A DNA stretch of 64,000 nt from assembly GCF_021732705.1 (NCBI RefSeq), contig NZ_JAKFUM010000019.1:1-64000 (forward strand). Reading direction: 5' to 3'. Below the pieces are notes generated by a model. The model was given only the letters and a program-made list of their open reading frames with translations, was not told the DNA's origin and did no database searches. Made by a program: the position numbers and the translations under genes. Below, in pieces: positions 36,531-44,136 of the stretch. The stretch's first letter is position 1, and each line of letters begins with the position of its first letter. The stretch is from Nevskia sp. (GTDB taxonomy: Bacteria > Pseudomonadota > Gammaproteobacteria > Nevskiales > Nevskiaceae).

Positions 36531-38603
36531 TCAGCGCTTCTGCGCGCCGCGCAGTTCCTTCAGCACGCGCTCGGCGCCGTACACCTTGTCGAGTGCTTCC
36601 AGCAGGATGCCGCTGTGCACGGCCACCGTGCGATTGTTGCGTTCGTCGAACCAGTAGGCTCCGCCCAGCGAGCGGATGTTGCCGTCGAACACCAGACCGA
36701 CGATTTCGCCGTTGCGGTTGATCATCGGCGACCCGGAATTGCCGCCGATGATGTCGTTGGTGCTGACGAAGTTGAAGCGCTGGGTCGGGCTCAACTTGTC
36801 CTTCGCTGCCAGCCAGCTGTCCGCCAGCTTGAACGGCTCGTAGCCGGTGTGATGCGCGAACGCGCCGGCGACATCGGTGAACGGCGCGACCGGCTTGCCC
36901 TTCTCGGTCCAGCCCTGAACTTCGCCGTACGACAGGCGCAGCGTGAACGTGGCATCCGGATAGGTGCCGGTGCCGTCCTTGGCGAAGGCCGCAGCCGAAA
37001 TCTTCTCGGCATTCTTCGCAGTGACGGCATCAACCTCGCTCTCGTAACGCTTGCGCAAGGCCCGCGCTGCCGGATCGATCGCGGCGACCAACTGGATGAA
37101 CGGATCGGAGGACTGGGCGATCGCGTCGGCACCGCCGGCCCACAGCGCCTTGCGCACGGCGACATCGCCGAGCTTCGTGTCGCGCACCAGCCGCTCGGCG
37201 AGCTGCTCGGGTGATTCCTTGGCGAACAACTGGCGCACATTCGGGTCATCGGTACCCAGATATTCGCGAAGCTTGGTCAACGACCAGGCGAGCTTGGTGC
37301 GCTCGTAGTCCGGGGTGATCGGCGCGGTCGAGAACAGGCGCTGTTCGGCTGCCGGCAGCGCCGATTCGGTGAACTCGCGCAGACGGTCGCCATTCGGCTT
37401 CGCGCGTTCCGCCGCGCCCCGCACCAGCGCGCGGGCGATGCCGAAATAGTCGGACTGGAAGCCGGTTCCGAGTTCGATCATCCGGTGCGGCCAGTAGATG
37501 TTGCGCAGCACGGTTTCGGCCTTGGCGATCTCGTCCCAGGCATTCGCGGTGTCGGCAGCCAGCTTCGGATCCTTCGACACGTAGTCGCGCAGAGCCGTTT
37601 CCTGCCGACGCTTGAAGGCGAACACTTCCGGATCCTGCAACGCTTCCAGCTGACCCTTGCGCGCCTTGATCGAGTTTTCGACGCCGAACAGATCGCTTTG
37701 CGCCACCCGCGCCTGCTCGCTGCCCTGCGATCGGTACTGGGTCAGCAGCCCGCGCAGCTCCGAACTCAGGAACAGCCGCTGCGGCTGCGCCAGATCGCGC
37801 TGGGTCTCGAGCTGGGCAATCGTCAGCAGACGCTGGGTCGTACCCGGATGACCGACCGTCATCACCAGTTCACCTGCCTCGGCGCCGTTCGCGCTGAACG
37901 GCAGGAAATCCTTGACCTTGGCCGGCTTGCCGTCCTCGTAGGCGCGCAGCAGGCCGAGATCGAGGTCGTAACGCGGAAAATTGAAGTTGTCCGGGTCGCC
38001 ACCGAAGAAGGCCATGGCCAGTTCCGGGGCAAACACGAGACGCACATCCTGATAGCGCCGGTACTTGTACAGGTGGTACTGGCCACCGTGATACAGGTCG
38101 ACGATGTCGCAGCGCGTCGTCGCCTTGTCCTTGCCGACGCACTCGGCTTCCAGACGCGACTGCTCGGCCTTCTGCGCCTTCGAATAGGCCTCGCCGTCGA
38201 GCCCGGCAGTCGCCTTGCGGACGTTGGCGGTGACGTCCTTGATCTCGTCGAGCCGGTTCAGCTCGATCTCCGGGCAGCGCTGCTCGTCCGCCGGCTGCCT
38301 GGCATTGAAGCCCTTCTTGATGTAGTCGCTGCTCGCGCTCGACAGCTGCTGGATGCAGGCGTTGACACAGTGATGGTTGGTCATCACCAGCCCATCGGGC
38401 GACACGAACGAGCCCGAGCAACCGCCGGCGAGTCGGACCGCGGACTTCTGCACATGTGTCACCCAGGCCGGCGTCGGCGAAAAGCCGTAGCGCGCCTGCA
38501 TCTGCTTGATCGGCAGGTTGTCCATCGTCCACATGCCTTCCGCAGCCTGCGCAGTGCCGGCCGCCAGCAACAGCGCGGCGGCCACTCCTCTTATGTTGTA
38601 CAT
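36531..38603 (-). CDS. Family S46 serine peptidase (dipeptidyl-peptidase 7/11 type)
   Basis: 690 residues from ATG 38603 with a signal peptide ending in AQAAEG. S46 enzymes are periplasmic peptidases that release dipeptides. The triad is visible: His in VMTNHHCVNAC near 71, Asp in FFGGDPDNFNFPRYDLD near 203, and Ser in IIGGNSGSPMINRNG near 625. At the specificity position after FDGNIRSLGG the residue appears to be Gly, as in DPP7 (hydrophobic P1), and not Arg as in DPP11; the alignment is by eye. S46 peptidases are frequent in Xanthomonadales and Bacteroidetes. The upstream 661 bases separate it from xoxF. Confidence 0.92.
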   Translation of the reverse strand: MYNIRGVAAALLLAAGTAQAAEGMWTMDNLPIKQMQARYGFSPTPAWVTHVQKSAVRLAGGCSGSFVSPDGLVMTNHHCVNACIQQLSSASSDYIKKGFNARQPADEQRCPEIELNRLDEIKDVTANVRKATAGLDGEAYSKAQKAEQSRLEAECVGKDKATTRCDIVDLYHGGQYHLYKYRRYQDVRLVFAPELAMAFFGGDPDNFNFPRYDLDLGLLRAYEDGKPAKVKDFLPFSANGAEAGELVMTVGHPGTTQRLLTIAQLETQRDLAQPQRLFLSSELRGLLTQYRSQGSEQARVAQSDLFGVENSIKARKGQLEALQDPEVFAFKRRQETALRDYVSKDPKLAADTANAWDEIAKAETVLRNIYWPHRMIELGTGFQSDYFGIARALVRGAAERAKPNGDRLREFTESALPAAEQRLFSTAPITPDYERTKLAWSLTKLREYLGTDDPNVRQLFAKESPEQLAERLVRDTKLGDVAVRKALWAGGADAIAQSSDPFIQLVAAIDPAARALRKRYESEVDAVTAKNAEKISAAAFAKDGTGTYPDATFTLRLSYGEVQGWTEKGKPVAPFTDVAGAFAHHTGYEPFKLADSWLAAKDKLSPTQRFNFVSTNDIIGGNSGSPMINRNGEIVGLVFDGNIRSLGGAYWFDERNNRTVAVHSGILLEALDKVYGAERVLKELRGAQKR

Positions 38604-38963
38604 GCGATCCCCGTCATGAATGGAAAGCCCCGGCGCGATCGACGGCGGGCCGGATCGGCTCCGGTACCTCGGTCGTCGGCCGGGGCCGATGACGGAATAT
38701 TGCACGGCCTCGCGGCAATTCGGCAGCAATCGGCGCACAACGGCCGGAAAACGCCAGTTTTGGCGCCCTGCAAGGCGCGTCCAGCGTGCCGATGACAGCA
38801 GAATCCGCGATTCGGTGGCGGGATCGGCAGGCACGTCGGCGTCGGCTTGAACCCGGTCCGCAGCTGGCCCAGGTGTCAGCCTTCCGTCGCTTGAACGCCG
38901 CCGTCTGGAGCCATCGGAAACAGGTGGGTCAAAACTGCGCCAGCCCCGTCAATATCAACATTT

Positions 38964-38985
38964 AATTGTGCAATTGCAGCAATTG
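38964..38985. promoter_or_regulatory. Candidate upstream activator site for the sigma-54 regulator
   Basis: CAATTGC-A-GCAATTG at 38971-38985 is a perfect inverted repeat around a single base. It partly overlaps AATTG-TG-CAATT at 38964-38975. It lies about 65-80 bases upstream of the -24 element, a normal distance for an NtrC-class enhancer. The match to this activator is positional. Confidence 0.5.
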
Positions 38986-39047
38986 AATCCGGGGCAACAG
39001 CACTGATTTTGTTGATGTTTATGCGATTCCGGGAATCTTGCCCGGAG

Positions 39048-39063
39048 TGGCACGGCTGTTGCT
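39048..39063 (+). promoter_or_regulatory. Sigma-54 (RpoN) -24/-12 promoter of xoxF
   Basis: TGGCACG-N4-TTGCT matches the RpoN consensus fully with the required spacing. Transcription would start near 39074. The AcoR-like activator downstream in the island is the expected partner. Confidence 0.85.
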
Positions 39064-39264
39064 GACAAGCCTGCGGGTTCGGTTATTGACGGCAACACGG
39101 CGAAGCGGTTGGTCGCGGAGTCGATTCAAGCTGCACCATTCCGCGGGTCGGGTCATCGGCACGCGGAGTCAGAAGAAAGATGCGCCGGATGCGATATCGC
39201 CATGCGTTCCGAGTGTAATCGAACAGCTACAACCGTAATTTCCTAAATGCGGAGGAGAAACAAG

Positions 39265-41070
39265 ATGAATTTACGCTACAAGGCTGGCATCACCATGGCG
39301 GCGTTTGCCCTCGTCGCAGCGCCCGGCGTTCACGCCGACGCCGCGCTCGACAAGGCACTTGCCAATTCGGGCAACTGGGCAGCGCAGGCTGGCGATGAAT
39401 ACAACCAGCGCTACAGCAAGCTGAGCCAGATCACCGACAAGAACGTCAACAAGTTGCAGGTGGCGTGGACCTTCTCGACCGGCGTGCTGCGCGGCCACGA
39501 AGGCTCGCCGCTCGTCATCGACGGCGTCATGTACATCCACTCGCCTTTCCCGAACAAGGTGTTCGCGGTCGATCTGGATACGCAGAAGATTCTCTGGAAG
39601 TACGAGCCGAAGCAGGACCCGGCCGTGATTCCGCAGATGTGCTGCGACACCGTCAACCGTGGCCTCGCTTTCGGCGACGGCAAGATCCTGCTGCAGCAGG
39701 CTGACACCAACCTCATCGCGCTCGACGCCAAGACCGGCAAGCTGGTCTGGAGCGTCAAGAATGGTGATCCGAAGCTCGGCGCCGTCAACTCGAACGCCCC
39801 GCACGTGTTCAAGGACAAGGTCGTCACCGGCATTTCCGGCGGCGAGTGGGGCGTTCGCGGCTTCCTCGCGGCCTACAATCTGAAGGACGGCACGCTGGCC
39901 TGGAAGGGCTACAGCGTCGGTCCGGATGCCGAAATGCTGATCGAGCCGGGCAAGACCACGACCTGGGAAGATGGCAAGGTCACGCCGGTCAAGAAGGACT
40001 CCTCGCTGTCGACCTGGAAGGGCGACCAGTGGAAGATCGGCGGTGGCACGACCTGGGGCTGGTACAGCTACGATCGCGCGCTGAACCAGGTGTTCTACGG
40101 CACCGGCAACCCGTCGACCTGGAACCCGTCGCAGCGTCCGGGCGACAACAAGTGGTCGATGTCGATCTGGTCGCGTGACCTGGATACCGGCAAGGTTAAG
40201 TGGGTCTATCAGATGACGCCGTTCGACGAGTGGGATTTCGACGGCATCAACGAAATGATCCTTGCCGACATCAACGTCAAGGGCAAGCCGACCAAGGCGC
40301 TCGTGCATTTCGATCGCAATGGTTTCGGCTACACGCTGGACCGTACCAACGGCGCGCTGCTCGTCGCCGAGAAGTATGACCCGGCCGTGAACTGGGCCAC
40401 GCACGTCGACATGAAGACGGGCCGTCCGCAGGTCGTCGCCAAGTACTCCACCGCGCAGAACGGTCCGGACGTCAACACCAAGGGCATCTGCCCGGCGGCG
40501 TTGGGTTCGAAGGACCAGCAGCCGGCGGCGTTCAACCCGAAGACCGGCCTGTTCTACATCCCGACGAACCACGTCTGCATGGACTATGAGCCGTTCGCCG
40601 TCGACTACACCGCCGGTCAGCCGTATGTCGGCGCGACCCTCGCGATGTACCCGGCCCCGAACAGCCATGGCGGCATGGGCAACTTCACGGTGTGGGATGC
40701 TGGCGCGGGCAAGATCGTCTGGTCGAAGCCGGAGAAGTTCTCGGTCTGGTCGGGCGCGCTGACCACGGCGGGCGACGTGCTGTTCTACGGCACGCTGGAA
40801 GGCTACCTGAAGGCTGTCAGCCTGAAGGATGGCAAGGAGCTTTGGAAGTTCAAGACTCCGTCCGGCATCATCGGCAACGTGTTCAGCTACATGCACAAGG
40901 GCAAGCAGTATGTCGGCGTGTACTCGGGCATCGGCGGCTGGGCCGGCATCGGCATGGCGGCTGGCCTCGAGAAGGACTCCGATGGTCTGGGCGCGGTCGG
41001 CGGCTACAAGGACCTCGCTTCGTACACGGAACTGGGCGGCTCGCTGACGGTGTTCGCGCTGAGCGAATAA
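39265..41070 (+). CDS. xoxF: XoxF-type PQQ-dependent methanol/alcohol dehydrogenase
   Basis: 601 residues from ATG 39265, with a GGAGGAG ribosome site and a signal peptide ending in VHAD. This periplasmic quinoprotein oxidises methanol (or a small alcohol) to aldehyde and passes electrons to cytochrome c. The adjacent Cys pair C126-C127 (QMCCDTV), Glu194 in SGGEWGVRG and W-motif repeats of the eight-bladed propeller are present. The catalytic region reads EWD324-F325-D326; the extra Asp two residues after the catalytic Asp marks the lanthanide-binding XoxF group, whereas calcium-type MxaF has Ala. It has no fused cytochrome domain. The exact substrate cannot be told, but the neighbours favour methanol. 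Confidence 0.9.
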   Translation: MNLRYKAGITMAAFALVAAPGVHADAALDKALANSGNWAAQAGDEYNQRYSKLSQITDKNVNKLQVAWTFSTGVLRGHEGSPLVIDGVMYIHSPFPNKVFAVDLDTQKILWKYEPKQDPAVIPQMCCDTVNRGLAFGDGKILLQQADTNLIALDAKTGKLVWSVKNGDPKLGAVNSNAPHVFKDKVVTGISGGEWGVRGFLAAYNLKDGTLAWKGYSVGPDAEMLIEPGKTTTWEDGKVTPVKKDSSLSTWKGDQWKIGGGTTWGWYSYDRALNQVFYGTGNPSTWNPSQRPGDNKWSMSIWSRDLDTGKVKWVYQMTPFDEWDFDGINEMILADINVKGKPTKALVHFDRNGFGYTLDRTNGALLVAEKYDPAVNWATHVDMKTGRPQVVAKYSTAQNGPDVNTKGICPAALGSKDQQPAAFNPKTGLFYIPTNHVCMDYEPFAVDYTAGQPYVGATLAMYPAPNSHGGMGNFTVWDAGAGKIVWSKPEKFSVWSGALTTAGDVLFYGTLEGYLKAVSLKDGKELWKFKTPSGIIGNVFSYMHKGKQYVGVYSGIGGWAGIGMAAGLEKDSDGLGAVGGYKDLASYTELGGSLTVFALSE

Positions 41071-41115
41071 GGTTCGCGCTCGCAAGAGCCGACTCGTAGC
41101 AGCTGTTCGCTGGAT

Positions 41116-41154
41116 GTGGCACCACTGACGCAAGTTGGTGGTGCCACTTTTTTT
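41116..41154 (+). terminator. Intrinsic terminator of xoxF
   Basis: Ten perfect pairs (GTGGCACCAC with its complement at 41138-41147) are followed by seven T. xoxF is therefore a monocistronic unit, although the rest of the island lies downstream. Confidence 0.93.
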
Positions 41155-41349
41155 GGCCGCAGGCCTGGGCACAGCGCCCTGCCCTGCCGCCGGGTCGTCG
41201 ACGATGCCGCGTTGTGCGGCACGCCGCAGAAGCGCGACGATCGCTGCTTTCTCTTGAATCCTTGCCGTGTCGCGCCACGCGATGCGGCGGCCGTGCCGAA
41301 TGGATGGCATGGCATTCCCCGAATTCATCGTCCTTGACTGGTCCTTCCG

Positions 41350-42441
41350 ATGCCTGATCCTGACGCATCCCCGCTCGTGCGCCGCGCGGCAGCGCTGGCC
41401 GCCACGATCACGCTTGCCGCGGCCCTGCTGTGTCCGCTGCTGCCGACGCGCGCCTCGGAAATAGACCGGGAGCTGTTCAATCCGATCATCGGCAGCATCG
41501 TCAAGGTCGAGGTCACGACCGAATCCGGCGCCTATTCCCTCGGCAGCGCGCTGTCGGTCGCGCCGGGAATCTTCGCGACCAGTTGCCACGTCACCGCGCA
41601 GGCGGCATCGATCACGATGATCTATCAGGGCCTGCGCTGGCGCGCGACGCGACAGCGGGCCAACACCGAGCGCGACCTGTGCCTGCTGCGCGTGCCGGGG
41701 CTCGACGATGTCCAGCCGCTCGCACGGCGCAGCTCACGCGATCTGCATGTGGAAGACGATGTCGCCGCGCTCGGCTACACCTTCGGCCAGGGCCTGTCGG
41801 TGCAGGGCGGCACCGTTCGCTCACTGCATGCCGTGGCGGGCGGCGTGGTGATCCAGAGCGCCACATACTTCAACTCCGGCGCCAGTGGCGGCGGCCTGTT
41901 CACGCTCGACGGGCGACTGGCCGGCATCCTGACCTTCCGGCTGAAGGGCGCGGAGGCCTACTACTTTTCGATCCCGGCAGACTGGATCGACGAGGAACTC
42001 GCGCGCAGCGACGCGTTCCTGCCGATCGGCGTGCTCGACGGGCCTCGCCCGTTCTGGGCGCAACCACCGGAAAAGCTTCCGTTTTTCATGCGGGCATCGA
42101 CACTGGAAGCGCGCGGCCTGTGGACGGAACTGGCCGAGCTGACGCGAGACTGGGCCGATGCCGAACCGCGCAGTGCCGAGCCCTGGTTCATGCGCGGACA
42201 GGCGCTGACACGACTCGATCAGGGCGACGCCGCGCTCGACGCGTATCGTCACGCGATCACGCTGCAACCGGACGATGCTCAGGCCTGGTTCGAACTCGGC
42301 AAGCTGCAGCTGTCACGCGGACAGGCGGACGATGTCCGTCAGACGCTGACGACCCTCGGCAAGCTCGATGTCGAGCTGGCGATGAAGCTGGCATCGTCCG
42401 AACGGTCGGCCGCGAAGCCGACAGTCGAATCCAAGCCCTGA
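41350..42441 (+). CDS. Trypsin-like serine protease with TPR region
   Basis: 363 residues with a signal peptide (AAALAATITLAAALLCPLLPTRAS). The S1-type fold shows His in FATSCHVTAQ near 80, Asp in ERDLCLLRVPG near 115, and Ser in FNSGASGGGLFTLDG near 180. The C-terminal third (about 265-340) has TPR-like helices (AEPWFMRGQALTRLDQGDAAL). No PDZ domain is seen. It may process or fold components of the methanol-oxidising system, but no direct evidence links it. No signal sites other than the signal peptide were identified. Confidence 0.8.
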   Translation: MPDPDASPLVRRAAALAATITLAAALLCPLLPTRASEIDRELFNPIIGSIVKVEVTTESGAYSLGSALSVAPGIFATSCHVTAQAASITMIYQGLRWRATRQRANTERDLCLLRVPGLDDVQPLARRSSRDLHVEDDVAALGYTFGQGLSVQGGTVRSLHAVAGGVVIQSATYFNSGASGGGLFTLDGRLAGILTFRLKGAEAYYFSIPADWIDEELARSDAFLPIGVLDGPRPFWAQPPEKLPFFMRASTLEARGLWTELAELTRDWADAEPRSAEPWFMRGQALTRLDQGDAALDAYRHAITLQPDDAQAWFELGKLQLSRGQADDVRQTLTTLGKLDVELAMKLASSERSAAKPTVESKP

Positions 42442-42521
42442 TGTCTGCCCGCAGGCCTCGGTCAGCGGTCGTGCGGCAACCAGGGATACTGATGAACAAC
42501 AAATGGCTCTGTGGAGGAGCG

Positions 42522-43193
42522 ATGAACAACGTGCTGAAAGGTTTTGCGCTGTCGCTGGCGATGGGTTCCGCAGTGCTGTCGGCGGCGATGGCCGGTGACG
42601 AGATCTCCGTGGCCGAGAAGCGCATCTTTCTCGATGACCATCTGAAGTCAATCGCGAAGGCGGCGCAGATCGAGTACGACTATCAGCAGAGCGGCAAGCC
42701 CGATCAGACCTTCGCGGACAAGGTGAAAGTGATCATCGGCGCTGGCGCCAAGACCGAGCGCAAGATCTCGGTCGATTACCTGAGCGGCCCGAACAAGGTG
42801 GAATTGCCGACGATCGAAGGCGGCACCGCCAATCCGGTGATCCTGTACTTCCTCGAGAAGGACATCCGCGACATGCACGGCATCCTCGGCGGACAGCAGG
42901 CCTACTTCCGCAAGCGCATTCGCCTCGCATTGGCCGAATCGGCGAAAGTCACGCCGGTGACGGTGACCTACCGCGGCAAGCCGGTCTCCGCGAACGAAAT
43001 CCGCATCGAACCGTATGCCAATGATCCGCTGAAGGATCGTTTCGGCGTCTACACGCGTAAGGTCTATGTCTTCACGGTGTCGGATGCCGTGCCCGGCGGC
43101 GTCTACGAACTGCATACCGACGTGCCGACGACCACGCCGCCGGCGACGCCGGTGCTGAAGACGGCGCTGAAGCTTCACGACGCGCCAGCTTGA
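42522..43193 (+). CDS. Periplasmic protein of unknown function in the xoxF island
   Basis: 223 residues from ATG 42522, chosen because GGAGGAG precedes it; ATG 42492 is an alternative. A signal peptide ends at AMAGDE. The mature part is probably beta-rich (KVKVIIGAGAKTERKISVDYL, VYVFTVSDAVPGGVYELHT) with no cysteine and no recognised catalytic motif. I recall similar proteins near quinoprotein genes but cannot name a family. It may be a chaperone or a redox-partner-associated factor; that is only context. A terminator follows. Confidence 0.6.
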   Translation: MNNVLKGFALSLAMGSAVLSAAMAGDEISVAEKRIFLDDHLKSIAKAAQIEYDYQQSGKPDQTFADKVKVIIGAGAKTERKISVDYLSGPNKVELPTIEGGTANPVILYFLEKDIRDMHGILGGQQAYFRKRIRLALAESAKVTPVTVTYRGKPVSANEIRIEPYANDPLKDRFGVYTRKVYVFTVSDAVPGGVYELHTDVPTTTPPATPVLKTALKLHDAPA

Positions 43194-43215
43194 TCGCGAC
43201 ACCTCGCCCCGGAAC

Positions 43216-43248
43216 GCGCCTGCCTGCATCGTTGCGGCAGGCGCTTTT
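43216..43248 (+). terminator. Intrinsic terminator
   Basis: GCGCCTGCC pairs with GGCAGGCGC (43236-43244) across an 11-base loop and is followed by four T. It ends the unit containing the unknown periplasmic gene. Confidence 0.8.
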
Positions 43249-44136
43249 CGCCGAGCGTCATCCGGCAACGCGATGGGCGAACCTGGCCCGGCAACCGCAA
43301 CGGCGCCATTGACGCCGCCGCGTTGAAGCGGCTGTTGCGGAGCTTCCGCGCTGAATCCGGCGGGCCACACTGGTGGGTCAGGATCGAAACACCACCGCGG
43401 CAGCGCCCGGGCCGGGCCTTCAGATGCAGCGCCAAATCATTGTTTTTGAAACGGTAGTTTTGGTTCTCGTGCTGGCACGCGAACTGCGTTGACGGTTGCG
43501 CCGCGCGCCTCCCTGCGCGGATGTCAACGACTGACGAGCGCGCCCCGTGACCGCTTTCGACCGCCAACCCGCACGCGTGATCCCACTGCCGATGCTGCAG
43601 CGGCATCGATGTGATCGGGTGCATGCCGGCATCGGGGCGCGACCGTGAGGCGCGGTCGCCGGCGGTCCACGCCGCGCCTGCCGCAAGCGACGCTCGAGAG
43701 GCTGCGCGAGCGTGCCCCCGCCGCACCTGATCTGGAAGCGGATGACGATGCGCCGGGTCTGTCGGCATCAGGCATGGCGCCCTCAAGCGCCCCCCAAGAC
43801 GACGAGCGAGGCGACGGTCGCGACCGCGTTCATCCGCCGAGCAGCAGCCTCAGTTCGGCTTACTGGCTGGCCGTTCCGGAAGACCCTCATGACCCGTCGG
43901 AGCGACCCGAATCGGGCGTTCTGATACAGCGTTTTTCTGCAGCTTCCGTCAATAAACCGGCACACGGAAACCGATTGTTGTATGGCACTGACGACGGCGT
44001 TAGTCTTCCGACGTTTGGTGCTGCCCTGCCCACGATATCGCGTGCGGATGGCACTGAACGCACATGCATGGCGGGTGAACGCCATGACGATAATGACCTC
44101 GCGCCCACGGGCTCGATGGCGCGGCAGGAGGAAAGC
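43249..44136. other. Upstream region of the sigma-54 activator gene
   Basis: About 890 bases. A sigma-54-like site lies at 43473. The reading frame of the activator stays open from 43645, but the residues encoded before 44137 have no domain and a low-complexity, Pro/Arg/Ser-rich composition, so I treat them as untranslated or leader. The stretch 43920-44050 is AT-richer than the surroundings. No other gene was recognised. Confidence 0.5.
43473..43487 (+). promoter_or_regulatory. Candidate second sigma-54 promoter
   Basis: TGGCACG-N4-CTGC matches the RpoN consensus except for C in place of T at the start of the -12 box. It points towards the activator gene and may give autoregulation. Transcription would begin near 43498, a long way (about 640 bases) from the chosen start. 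Confidence 0.5.

Larger units (their letters stand above)
38604..39264. other. 661-base divergent control region of xoxF and the S46 gene
   Basis: This non-coding stretch divides the divergent S46 and xoxF genes. It contains palindromes at 38964-38985, an inverted pair ATCAACA...TGTTGAT (38954-38960 and 39010-39016), and a sigma-54 promoter at 39048. The implied leader of about 190 bases before xoxF is unusually long. A 66-codon frame at 39038 has no ribosome site and starts upstream of the predicted transcription start, so it is not called. Confidence 0.6.

Noticed and set aside
39038-39238. 66-codon frame upstream of xoxF
   Set aside because: No ribosome site, lies over the sigma-54 promoter, Arg/Ser-rich without any motif.
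38604-39264. tRNA or known riboswitch in the long xoxF upstream region
   Set aside because: No cloverleaf, T-loop sequence or recognised aptamer could be found by eye.
39271-41589. Very long open frame antisense to xoxF (about 770 codons)
   Set aside because: It mirrors the codon phase of a strongly coding GC-rich gene, is Arg/His-rich, and has no domain or ribosome site.
43645-44136. N-terminal extension of the sigma-54 activator by 164 codons
   Set aside because: The residues have no domain; AGGAGGAAAG directly before ATG 44137 and the family length favour the shorter protein.
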